NCBI RefSeq assembly: GCF_019602855.1
Contig: NZ_CP080766.1
Location: forward strand, 744,001-808,000
DNA length: 64,000 nt
Direction of reading: 5' to 3'
Source of the DNA: Cupriavidus pinatubonensis
GTDB lineage: Bacteria > Pseudomonadota > Gammaproteobacteria > Burkholderiales > Burkholderiaceae
Program-made: the position numbers and the translations under genes
Part shown: piece by piece, positions 27,741 through 36,335 of the stretch
Numbering within the stretch: position 1 is the stretch's first letter
Layout: each line of letters starts with the position of its first letter
The notes under the pieces: model-generated
What the model was told of the DNA's origin: nothing
What the model saw: the letters and a program-made list of their open reading frames with translations, nothing else
Database searches by the model: none

Positions 27741-28760
27741 ATGAAAAAAATCTCGGATCGCATTGCTTCATTTCCCGCCTTCAACTGGTCGGCGCGGTTC
27801 ACCCCCCCTGGAGAAACTCGATCGCTTGTCTCGTATGCTCGGTCGCGATGTCTACAATCAAGCGCGATGACACCACGCCACTCGCCTTTGGCGGAAACAA
27901 GCTGCGCAAGCTCGAGTTTCTGGCGGCCGACGCCTTGAGCAAAGGTGCTGATACGCTGGTGACAGCCGGCGCGATTCAGTCGAATCATGTCCGGCAAACG
28001 GCGGCCGTGGCAGCCCCGTCTTGGACTGCGTTGCCACGCGTTGCTGGAGAACCCAATCAACACCACGGACGTCGACTATCTGCGCAGCGGTAATCGCCTG
28101 CTGCTCGACCTGTTCGACGCGCACGGTGAACCGGTTGCCACGCTCGACAATGCCGACGCCAGTTGCAAGCACTGGCCGAACGACTGCGCGGCGACGGGTA
28201 TCAGCCCTACATCATCCCAATCGGCGGGTCCAATCCGCTTGGCGCATTGGGATATGTCATGCCGGCCTGGAGATGGCGCAGCAAGCCGACGCGATGGGCG
28301 TTTCATTTGCGGCTGTCGTGCTGGCATCCGGCAGTGCGGGAACCCACGGAGGCCTGGCGTTGGCACTCGCCCATGCAATGCCGGACGCACAAGTCGTCGG
28401 TATTACCGTGTCGCGGCCCGTCGAGGCGCAAGGCGCCCAAGGTGGCAGGGCTGATCGACGGAACGGCGGAATTGCTCGACATCGAAAGTACCGGCGGAAC
28501 TGCGGCTCGAACTTGTGGGACGAATATTTCCTGCCCCGCTATGGCGAACCTAACCGGGCTGCGCTCGATGCCGTCAGATTGCTGGCCCGTACGGAGGGAG
28601 TCCTCCTCGACCCGTGTATACGGGAAAAGCGATGGCTGGCCTGCTCGACGGCGTGATGCGCAAGCGCTTTACGGGTGAGGGTCCGCTGCTGTTCCTGCAT
28701 ACCGGCGGCGCACCGGCGCTATTTGCCTATCGCGACGCGCTCCCGGCAGTCCCCATTTAA
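27741..28760 (+). pseudogene. dcyD: D-cysteine desulfhydrase (PLP-dependent), many frameshifts
   Basis: The pieces assemble into a D-cysteine desulfhydrase/ACC-deaminase family enzyme of about 330 residues: [40 protein letters not shown] with the PLP lysine, [52 protein letters not shown] and [20 protein letters not shown]. It would split D-cysteine to pyruvate, ammonia and sulfide. I count at least eight single-base gains or losses, starting with an extra C in the run at 27802-27808. The partner transporter genes and the following lyase gene show the same damage. The symbol is by resemblance. Confidence 0.78.
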
Positions 28761-28844
28761 TCATCTGCCTGCATATCAAACGTCCCGGCGGCACTCGACC
28801 ACGAATAACGATGCCGCATCGTTTAACCATGAGAATTGCTATGA

Positions 28845-30065
28845 ATGAAAACACCCACCCTCGTTTGTGCCGGCCGCCACCCGGAGCGCTTCGGCGGCGT
28901 CGTCAACACGCCGATCTTCAGGGCGTCGACCATCCTCGCAGGTTCGATGGCCGAATGGGAAGAGATGAAGCGCGCGCGCGCTGCGGAAGAGCCCGGGGCA
29001 ACGACTTATGGCCGCTATGGCACGCCTACTACGCAAGCGCTCGAAGAAGCCGTAGCTGGTCTTGAGGGCGGATATCGATCGCTAGTCTTTCCTTCCGGCC
29101 TTGCCGCGGTCAGTACTGCGCTGACAGCTTTACTCTCGGCAGGTGACCACATCCTCGTGACCGACAGCGCTTATTCCCCGACACGCGCCTTTCTGGAGCG
29201 GGTCCTGGCGCGCTTCGGCGTTGAAGTCGAGACCTATGATCCGGTAGGCGGCACGCCGATCGAGGCCCTGTTGCGGGCGAATACGCGCGTGGTCTATGTA
29301 GAATCGCCCGGTTCCGAGACCTTCGACATCCAGGACATTCCTGCCATTGCTGCAGCGGCGCATCGACACGGTGCCTATGTCGTAATGGACAACACCTGGG
29401 GGACGCCGCTCTACTTCAAGCCGTTCGCACATGGGGTCGACGTGTCGGTCAGGCCGCCACGAAGTACATCGTGGGTCATTCCGACGCAATGCTTGGCGTA
29501 GTGACGTGCAATCGAGAGACCTGGCCTCTGATCAAGCAGACCACTCATGACATGGGTCAAACGGCAGGCCCGGATGATATCTATCTGGCTCTGCGCGGCC
29601 TGCGTACATTGGCCGTCAGATTGCAGCGTCACTGGCAATCTGGGCTGCGTGTCGCCCAATGGCTGGAGCTGCAGCCGCAGGTCGAAGCGGTCCTGCATCC
29701 CGCCTTACCATCCCATCCGGGACACGCACTGTGGAAGCGCGACTTTACCCGGCGCATGCGGCCTCTTTTCGGTGGTGCTGCGCACAAACTCTAAAGCCTC
29801 GCTCGCGGCGTTCATTGACGCTCTCGAGCATTTCGGCCTGGGTGTTTCGTGGGGCGGCTATGAAAGCCTCGTGATCCCGTTCACGCCGGGAATGGGACGC
29901 ACCGGCCATCGGTGGCCGCACCAGGGACAAGCAGTACGTCTGCATGTGGGCCTGGAGGACACGGAGGATCTGATCGACGATCTGCGGCGGGGTTTGCTGG
30001 CCCTTTCGGCGTGCGACTCCGAAGCAGAGAAACGAGAAGTCTGGCTCCGGCGAGATCTGCCATAG
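28845..30065 (+). pseudogene. metC: cystathionine beta-lyase family PLP enzyme, two frameshifts
   Basis: This encodes a cystathionine beta-lyase/Cys-Met metabolism enzyme of about 395 residues: TPIFRASTILAGSMAEWEEM, GRYGTPTTQALEEAVAGLEG, VESPGSETFDIQDIPAIAAA, VVMDNTWGTPLYFKPFAHGV and, after the first break, the PLP lysine in ATKYIVGHSDAMLGVVTCNR. A missing T near 29450 and an extra C near 29750 break it, and the remainder continues through GLGVSWGGYESLVIPFTPGM to the stop at 30063. The enzyme would cleave cystathionine or cystine, releasing sulfide or thiocysteine. It closes the cluster; a further 267 bp without genes follow. Confidence 0.8.
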
Positions 30066-30332
30066 CTGAAGCACCGCACTGCTTGCTACCACGATGACTG
30101 GCGAAGCTTTCGCGCTCCTAAAATGGCGAGAAGGCTTGCCGCAACTCAGTCACGCCGATTCCCTCAATGAAGCTGCCATGAGCTTCTGTCAGAATCCGGC
30201 ACGCAAGTGCGCCCTGGCATCTTCCGCATGGCCGCTTCTGGCTGAAGCGGCCTCTCGATTTCCCCGGATGTCTCAGATGGGGCCGCTGTGAGACCAACAG
30301 CCCGCCTGTAGATTGCCGACGAAACCACAAAC

Positions 30333-31811
30333 TCAAACCTCCAACTCCTCCAACACCTGCCCCTTCGTCTCAATCCCCAAAAAGTGCACCGTAATCGCCG
30401 CCAAAAACGGCACAGCCGCCAGCGAAAGAAACGCACCGCTGAGATCGCCGCTGCCGATAGTGCTGGCGATCAGCGACGGAGCAAAGATGGCAGCGAGCTT
30501 CAACCAAGCCCCACCAAGCCCACACCCCATAGCCCGCACACTGGTCGGATACAGCTCAGGCGTATAGACATAAGCCGTAATAAACCCGCTAGCCAGGAAC
30601 CCCATAGCCAGCGCACACAGCGTCGCCACAACATAGACGTTCGACGCATGAAACACCCCCGCCAGCACCAGCGACAGCGCACACAGCAGGAACGACACAT
30701 TGATCACCGGCTTGCGGCCAACCTTGTCCACAATCATCGCGCACACCAACGAGCCCACCACGCCCAGCACTGAAGCGCCAGCAGCCAGATTCAGCGCGAG
30801 TTGCAGCGGTGCGTGATACACGGTCTTGTAGACCGTCGGCAGCCAGGTCGACAAGCCATACTGAATGAACCCGCAGGTTGCCCACAGCATCCACACCGCC
30901 AGCGTGCGGCCGATATAGGCCTTGCTGACCAGGTCACGGACACGGCGACGCGGATGATGGGTCATCGCATCAAAGGCACTGGTATCGCCCACCGGCGGCA
31001 GCGGCGTGCGGGCACGCGCTTCGAACGCACGCAGCGCGCTGTCCGCTTCTTCCATCCGCCCCTTCTCCGCCAGCCAGCGCGGCGACTCCGGAACCACGCG
31101 GCGCAGGATGAAGAACAGCACCAGCGGCACGCCGCCGAGGAAGTACATCACCTCCCAGCCGTAGTGCGGCACCAGCCAGGCGCCCACACCGTTGGAAACC
31201 ATCAGGCCGATCGGGAACACGACTTCATACAGCAGCACGAAGCGCCCACGGCCATGCGCACGCGTGACTTCGTTGATGTAGGTGGCCGCCACCGGCAACT
31301 CGCCGCCGAGACCCAGACCCTGCACGATGCGCAGCACTGCGAAGATCTCGAACGACGGCGCAAAGCCGCACGCAATGCTCATCAAACCGATGATGCCCGC
31401 ACTCCATCCAATCGAACGCAGCCGGCCGAAACGCTCGGCCAGCGCCGGGAACACCAGCGCGCCGACGAGCTGGCCCACCGAGGGCGCAGCAATCAGGAAG
31501 CCGATCTGGCCCGGCGTGAGCGACCACTTGGCGATCAGCAGCGGCAGCGTGGCCGCGATGGCGATGACGTCGAAACCGTCGAAGAATGTCGCGAGGCCGA
31601 TCAGCAGCCGCGCGCGGATATGCATGGCATTGCCCGGCATGCGCTCGATGCGGGCGATGATGTTGCCTCGTGTGACGCCACCCGCGCTACCTGCGGCACT
31701 GGTGCTGCGGCTGTCGGCAAAGCCGGCGGCGCCTTCGGCAGCGGTCACGATACTGGCGCTGGCCGCCATTTGCGCGCCGGGGGACGCGGTGTCTTGTCTC
31801 TGTGTCAGCAC
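30333..31811 (-). CDS. MFS transporter, aromatic acid/H+ symporter type
   Basis: A 492-residue inner-membrane carrier with twelve expected helices. It has the AAHS-type motif FFDGFDVIAIAATLP in helix 1, the GRLRSIGWSAGIIG loop, VPESPRWLAEKGRMEEADSA after helix 6 and DKVGRKPVINVSFLL between helices 8 and 9. A soluble N-terminal extension of about 60 residues is unusual for the family. The GTG start at 31811 has AGAAGAGAAG before it. It is the last gene of the long minus-strand catabolic operon, 128 bp beyond the reductase gene, and probably imports the aromatic acid that the operon degrades. Confidence 0.9.
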   Translation of the reverse strand: MLTQRQDTASPGAQMAASASIVTAAEGAAGFADSRSTSAAGSAGGVTRGNIIARIERMPGNAMHIRARLLIGLATFFDGFDVIAIAATLPLLIAKWSLTPGQIGFLIAAPSVGQLVGALVFPALAERFGRLRSIGWSAGIIGLMSIACGFAPSFEIFAVLRIVQGLGLGGELPVAATYINEVTRAHGRGRFVLLYEVVFPIGLMVSNGVGAWLVPHYGWEVMYFLGGVPLVLFFILRRVVPESPRWLAEKGRMEEADSALRAFEARARTPLPPVGDTSAFDAMTHHPRRRVRDLVSKAYIGRTLAVWMLWATCGFIQYGLSTWLPTVYKTVYHAPLQLALNLAAGASVLGVVGSLVCAMIVDKVGRKPVINVSFLLCALSLVLAGVFHASNVYVVATLCALAMGFLASGFITAYVYTPELYPTSVRAMGCGLGGAWLKLAAIFAPSLIASTIGSGDLSGAFLSLAAVPFLAAITVHFLGIETKGQVLEELEV

Positions 31812-31939
31812 GGTGCTTCTCTTCTAATACTTTGGGGGGCAGTCAGCCATCGCGCCGCGGCACGGAGGGCTTCGGTTGCGCGCTCGGGCGCACGGTGAAG
31901 CGCCGGCGAGGCTGGCAGGCCTCGCCGTCGGGCGTGGAC

Positions 31940-32896
31940 TTACAGGTCCAGCACCAGCCGGCTGCCCTTGCAGCCGGACACGCAGACCATCATGGTCTTG
32001 TTGGAGGCGCGCTCGCTGTTGCTGAGCACGCTGTCGCGGTGGTCGGGGCAGCCTTCCAGCACAGCGGTCTCGCACGAACCGCACACGCCTTCGCGGCAGC
32101 TGTGCTCGACGTCCAGGCCGGCTTCGAGCAGTGCGTCGAGCAGCGACTTGCCCGACGGCACCTTGACGAGGGAGCCCGTGCGCGACAGCTGCACGACGTA
32201 TTCGCCTTCCTGCACCGACTCGGTCGACGGATCGGCGGCAAAGCGTTCGATGTGGACGTTCGGATAGCCGTGCGCCTCGCACGCGGCTTCGAACGCATTG
32301 AGCATCGGGCCGGGGCCGCAGCAGTACAGGTGCGTCTGCGCGTCCTGGCCGGCCAGCATGGCCTTCATGTCGGGCGGAGCACCGGCTTCGTCGTCGAAGT
32401 GGAAACGCACCGCGTCGCCATACGCCGACAGCGAATCGACGAACGCCGCTTCGGCGCGCGTGCGGGCGCAGTACAGCAGCGTGAACGAACGGCCCAGCTC
32501 GGCCAGGCGGCGTGCCATGCAGACGATCGGCGTGACGCCGATGCCGCCGGCGACGAGCACGGTGTGCGCGGCGCTTTCATCGAGTTCGAAGTTGTTGCGC
32601 GGCGCGCTGACGTTCAGCGTGGCGCCGACGCGCAGTTGCTCATGCACGTAGCGCGAGCCGCCGCGGCTGTTGCGGTCCTGCAGGACACCCACGGTGTAGC
32701 GGTCGCGGACTTCCGGCGCGCCGCACAGCGAGTAGCTGCGGACCAGGCCATTGCCGAGGTGCAGGTCGATATGGGCGCCCGGACCGTATTCGGGCAGCGT
32801 GGCCCCGTCGGGATCTTGCAGCTCGAGGCTGACAATGCCGCGCGCTTCGTAGCGCATGGCCTGGACTCGCATCGTCAGGGTCTTGTGGGCACTCAT
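31940..32896 (-). CDS. Rieske oxygenase reductase, VanB/phthalate dioxygenase reductase type
   Basis: A 318-residue one-component reductase for a Rieske oxygenase. The flavin-binding domain has RSYSLCGAPEVRDRY, the NADH domain VLVAGGIGVTPIVCMARRLA and CCGPGPMLNAFE, and the C-terminal plant-type ferredoxin CREGVCGSCETAVLEGCPDH with a distal Cys (MVCVSGCKGSRL). The order flavin-NAD-2Fe2S is that of class IA reductases, which use FMN. It should pass electrons from NADH to the Rieske oxygenase encoded at 41088-42155 in the same operon; the wide separation of partner genes is unusual but typical for such scattered catabolic operons. Confidence 0.93.
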   Translation of the reverse strand: MSAHKTLTMRVQAMRYEARGIVSLELQDPDGATLPEYGPGAHIDLHLGNGLVRSYSLCGAPEVRDRYTVGVLQDRNSRGGSRYVHEQLRVGATLNVSAPRNNFELDESAAHTVLVAGGIGVTPIVCMARRLAELGRSFTLLYCARTRAEAAFVDSLSAYGDAVRFHFDDEAGAPPDMKAMLAGQDAQTHLYCCGPGPMLNAFEAACEAHGYPNVHIERFAADPSTESVQEGEYVVQLSRTGSLVKVPSGKSLLDALLEAGLDVEHSCREGVCGSCETAVLEGCPDHRDSVLSNSERASNKTMMVCVSGCKGSRLVLDL

Positions 32897-32980
32897 GTGT
32901 CTTCCTTCTGTTTCCTTGGCGCGCCGCGCACAATACAGCGCGGCGCTACTAGCCTGGTCTTGCGCTCGCGTTCAGCGAGT

Positions 32981-33955
32981 TCAGCGCTTCTCGGTCAGGA
33001 ACTTGCCTGCCGGGCCGCCAGCGTTCTTCTGGCGGCGCGTGTTGCCGTCGATGCCGCCCTCGATCGCCCATTCGGCGAACATGGTCGGGCCCGGCTCGAA
33101 CGCGCGCGGTTCCCAGTGCTCGTCGAGCTGGTCTTCGTCGGCGTAGTACTCGATCAAGCCGCCGGCCGGATTCTTGAAGTACCAAAAGTAAGCCGACGAG
33201 ATCGGGTGACGGCCGGGGCCGAGTTGCGTGTCCCAGCCCTTGCGCGACATGTGCATGCCGCCGCCGAAGACTTCGTGCAGATCGCGCACGGTGAACGCCA
33301 CGTGGTTGATGCCGGCCTTCGGTTCCGGCAACTGCAGCAGGAACAGGTCGTGGTGACCGCCTTCGGCTGCGCAACGCAGGAAAGCGCCGCGGTCCGGGTA
33401 GCGGTCGGACGGCACGAAGCCGAACTTCTCGACGTAGAAGCGCTCGGTAGCCTTCACGTCCTTGACGAAGAACACCACGTGGCCGACTTCGATCGGCACG
33501 GCGCGTTCGTAGATCGGGCTGCGCTGGTTCAGGCGCGGCTTGTCGTTCCACGTGTTCATCAGCGCGCATTCGACCTGCACCTCATGCTTGCGCGTGACCT
33601 GGAAACGCACGGCCAGGCCGTTCGGATCGGTGCAGCCGATGCGCAGCGTGTCGCCCTCGCCCAGCTTCACGAAGCCGGGCGCGTCCGCGATGGCGTCCGC
33701 GATGTGGTCCAGCGATGCCTGCGTCTCCACGCCCCATACCACTTCGCGCAGCGTCGGGCCGGCCTCGATCGCGGGCGGCAGCGTGGCGTCGTCGATGCGG
33801 CGCACCAGCACGCGGCAGCCGTTGAGCGTTTCGAAGTCCAGGCCTTGCGCGTCGTCGCGCTTGATGGTCAGGCCCCAGTCGCTGAAAAAGCCGCGGCAGG
33901 CGTCAAAGTCATCCGCGCCGTAGACGATTTCGTCGATTCCCAATACCTTGATCAT
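32981..33955 (-). CDS. extradiol-type (VOC fold) ring-cleavage dioxygenase
   Basis: A 324-residue protein of the vicinal-oxygen-chelate superfamily, with the two-domain layout of type I extradiol dioxygenases. The C-terminal domain carries plausible iron ligands: His in EVGHVVFFVKD, His in GINHVAFTVRDLH and Glu in GGLIEYYADED. The N-terminal domain (LGIDEIVYGADD) lacks a metal site, as usual. It would open the ring of a catechol or similar dihydroxylated compound next to the hydroxyls. It sits 22 bp after the aldehyde dehydrogenase gene in the operon, fitting meta-cleavage after the Rieske step. Confidence 0.85.
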   Translation of the reverse strand: MIKVLGIDEIVYGADDFDACRGFFSDWGLTIKRDDAQGLDFETLNGCRVLVRRIDDATLPPAIEAGPTLREVVWGVETQASLDHIADAIADAPGFVKLGEGDTLRIGCTDPNGLAVRFQVTRKHEVQVECALMNTWNDKPRLNQRSPIYERAVPIEVGHVVFFVKDVKATERFYVEKFGFVPSDRYPDRGAFLRCAAEGGHHDLFLLQLPEPKAGINHVAFTVRDLHEVFGGGMHMSRKGWDTQLGPGRHPISSAYFWYFKNPAGGLIEYYADEDQLDEHWEPRAFEPGPTMFAEWAIEGGIDGNTRRQKNAGGPAGKFLTEKR

Positions 33956-33977
33956 GTTGTGCTCCAGCTTGCGGGGC

Positions 33978-35453
33978 TCAGTTGGCCCACGGCAGCGGTT
34001 GTTCGTTCAGGCCCCAGTACACGCTTTTCTGCTCCATGTACTGCAGGATGCCCAGCCTTCCCTTCTCGCGGCCGAGACCGCTGTCGCGCCAGCCGCCGAA
34101 CGGCGCGGAAATGGAAAACTGCTTGTAGGTGTTGATCCACACATTGCCGGCTTGCACGGCCCGTGCCACGCGCCAGGCGCGCTTGTAGTCACGCGTCCAG
34201 ATGCCGGCCGCCAGCGCGTAGACGCTGTCGTTGGCCTGCTCGATCAGGTCGTCCTCGTCATCGAACGGGATGGCCACCAGCACCGGCCCGAAGATTTCTT
34301 CCTGGGCGATGCGGGCGTGGTTGTCCAGGCCTTCGATGATGGTAGGTGTATAGAAGTAGCCGTTGGGCAGGCCCGCCACGTCCGGACGCAGGCCACCGGT
34401 CCGCAACTGGCCGCCGTCCTGCACGCCCATGGCGACGTAGGATTCGATCGAGTCACGGTGGCGGTCGGTGATCAGCGGGCCCATCTGGGTGCGCTCATCG
34501 GCCGGATCGCCCACGCGCAAATGCGCGGCACCGGCGGCCAGGCGCTCGATGAACGGCTCGTACTGCGAGCGCGCCACGAACAGGCGCGAACCGGCGATGC
34601 ACGATTCGCCCGACGAACTGAAGATGCCGTACAGCACGCCGTTCACCGCGTGATCCAGGTCGGCGTCGTCGAACACCATGGTCGGCGACTTGCCACCCAG
34701 TTCCAGCGACACCGGCATCATCTTGTCGGCGGCGATGTGCGCGATGTGCTTGCCAGTGGTGGTGCCGCCCGTGAACGACACGCGGCGCACCAGCGGATGC
34801 TTGGTGATGGCGTCCCCGATCACCGAGCCCTTGCCGGGCAGCACGCTGATCAGGCCCTTCGGCACGCCGGCCTCGTCGCAGATGCGTGCGAGTTCCAGCG
34901 CCATCAGCGGCGTGACTTCGGCGGGCTTGACCACCACGGCGTTGCCGGCAGCCAGCGCGGGCGCCATCTTCTGCGCTTCGCTGGCGATCGGCGAGTTCCA
35001 CGGCGTGATGGCGGCCACCACGCCCATCGGCTCGTACACGCTCATGGTCAGGCACTCGCCGCGTTGCGGCGTGATCTGCTCTTCCAGCGTTTCGCAGGCA
35101 GCGGCGAAGAACTGGAACGTGCTGGCGGCGCTGGCGACGAGCGCGCGCGTTTCGCTGATCGGCTTGCCGTTGTCCAGGCGCTGGCGCTGCGCGAGCGGCT
35201 CGGCCTGCGCGCGGATCAGCTCGGCCACGCGGTACAGCACGGCGGCGCGCTCGTGCGGCTTGCGCCGGGCCCAGCCGCTGGTCTCGAACGCGCGCTGCGC
35301 GCCCTGCACCGCTTCTTCGACGTCCGCGAGGCTCGCGGCGTTGAGTTCGGCCACCACTTCACCGGTGGCCGGGTAGCGCGTCGCGTAGCGGTCGCCGGTC
35401 CCCAGGCGCCATTCGCCTGCGATACAGATGGGGAGTACTTCTTGCGTCTTCAT
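33978..35453 (-). CDS. NAD(P)-dependent aldehyde dehydrogenase
   Basis: A 491-residue aldehyde dehydrogenase of the general (betaine/hydroxymuconic-semialdehyde-like) superfamily. It has the coenzyme-binding ITPWNSPIASEAQKMAPALA, SFTGGTTTGKHIAHIAA, the general-base motif LELGGKSP and the nucleophile in SSGESCIAGSRLF. The C-terminus SGLGREKGRLGILQYMEQKS is typical. In this operon, with an extradiol dioxygenase upstream of the reductase, oxidation of a ring-cleavage semialdehyde or of the aldehyde made by the ThDP enzyme is likely; which one cannot be decided. It follows nadX by 63 bp. Confidence 0.93.
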   Translation of the reverse strand: MKTQEVLPICIAGEWRLGTGDRYATRYPATGEVVAELNAASLADVEEAVQGAQRAFETSGWARRKPHERAAVLYRVAELIRAQAEPLAQRQRLDNGKPISETRALVASAASTFQFFAAACETLEEQITPQRGECLTMSVYEPMGVVAAITPWNSPIASEAQKMAPALAAGNAVVVKPAEVTPLMALELARICDEAGVPKGLISVLPGKGSVIGDAITKHPLVRRVSFTGGTTTGKHIAHIAADKMMPVSLELGGKSPTMVFDDADLDHAVNGVLYGIFSSSGESCIAGSRLFVARSQYEPFIERLAAGAAHLRVGDPADERTQMGPLITDRHRDSIESYVAMGVQDGGQLRTGGLRPDVAGLPNGYFYTPTIIEGLDNHARIAQEEIFGPVLVAIPFDDEDDLIEQANDSVYALAAGIWTRDYKRAWRVARAVQAGNVWINTYKQFSISAPFGGWRDSGLGREKGRLGILQYMEQKSVYWGLNEQPLPWAN

Positions 35454-35516
35454 TGTCGTTGCCTGCTTGGTCTGTGGGGGCCGGCTGGTTCGGGTGAGAT
35501 GCGGATCAGCTGCGGG

Positions 35517-36323
35517 TCAGATCGATACCGCGTGCGCCCGGTTGCCCAGTGCGCGCACCACGCTGAACACCGTCAGCGCCGAAGTCTTGGGGTTGGCCGC
35601 GAGCGGCTTGCCGCGCATGGTCAGCTCGAAGCCGCCGAACGCGCCACGTGCTTCGATGTGGTGGACGTTCTCCACGGCATTCGGGTCGGCCAGCAGCCGC
35701 ACCGAAGTGCGATCCAGCCCGAGGCCGGCCAGCGATACCGTGGCCGCCACGTTGGCGTTCTTCGGGTACAGGCGGGCCGCGTCGCGCGCGGTGCCTTCGA
35801 AGATCACCGTGGGCTCGGTCAGGGCTTCCAGGTCGAACAGCTCGGCGGCCGGCGTGCCGGTCCAGGCGCGCGCCGGCTTGCGGCCGGTGTAGATGACCTC
35901 GTCGAGGCCGCCCACACGTGCCGCGGCCAGCGCGTCGATCGCACCGATCGCGCCGGACAGCAGTTGCACTTGCGTGTTGCCGCGGCGCGCGGCGGCTTCC
36001 AGCCGCTCGACCAGGCCCGGCTCGGACAGCGCGCCGACCGACACCACCATGCACGGGATGCCGCGCTCGAGCGCCGGCACGATGTGCTCTTCGAGCGCCT
36101 GGTGGCCCGCGCACTCGACCAGCAGGTCGGGGCGCTGACCGTCGAGGCCCGTGGCCACACGGACGTTGGGCGCGAGCGCGGACAGCGCGCTGCGTGCCTC
36201 ATCCATCTGGCCTTCCGGCACGATCACCACGTCGAACGCGACATCGGGATCCGCCTTCAGCAGCTCCAGCACGCCACGGCCGATCGCGCCGCATCCCACC
36301 ATGGACACATGCAGCATGGACAT
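35517..36323 (-). CDS. nadX: L-aspartate dehydrogenase (NadX family)
   Basis: A 268-residue NAD(P)-dependent L-aspartate dehydrogenase-like protein. The Rossmann motif MVGCGAIGRGVLELLK starts the protein, followed by LVECAGHQALEEHIVPALER, LSGAIGAIDALAAARVGG, and RLYPKNANVAATVSLAGLGL; the HHIEARG segment with the conserved His follows. It closely resembles from memory the enzyme characterised from Ralstonia eutropha, with the same length. The family is best known for making iminoaspartate for NAD synthesis, but here it sits inside an aromatic catabolic operon, 12 bp after the ThDP enzyme gene, and no nadA or nadC is present. Its true substrate may be a pathway amino or keto acid; that is inference. 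Confidence 0.9.
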   Translation of the reverse strand: MSMLHVSMVGCGAIGRGVLELLKADPDVAFDVVIVPEGQMDEARSALSALAPNVRVATGLDGQRPDLLVECAGHQALEEHIVPALERGIPCMVVSVGALSEPGLVERLEAAARRGNTQVQLLSGAIGAIDALAAARVGGLDEVIYTGRKPARAWTGTPAAELFDLEALTEPTVIFEGTARDAARLYPKNANVAATVSLAGLGLDRTSVRLLADPNAVENVHHIEARGAFGGFELTMRGKPLAANPKTSALTVFSVVRALGNRAHAVSI

Positions 36324-36335
36324 CTCCCTTATCCC

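Noticed and set aside
24531..30065. Insertion sequence or phage decay as the cause of the broken genes
   Set aside because: No transposase, integrase, terminal repeats or target duplication are visible; the damage is single-base only.
30066..30332. Possible small gene between the broken lyase and the MFS gene
   Set aside because: Only short frames without ribosome sites or family features. The stretch is adjacent to the indel-rich region, so it could be a remnant, but I cannot support a gene.
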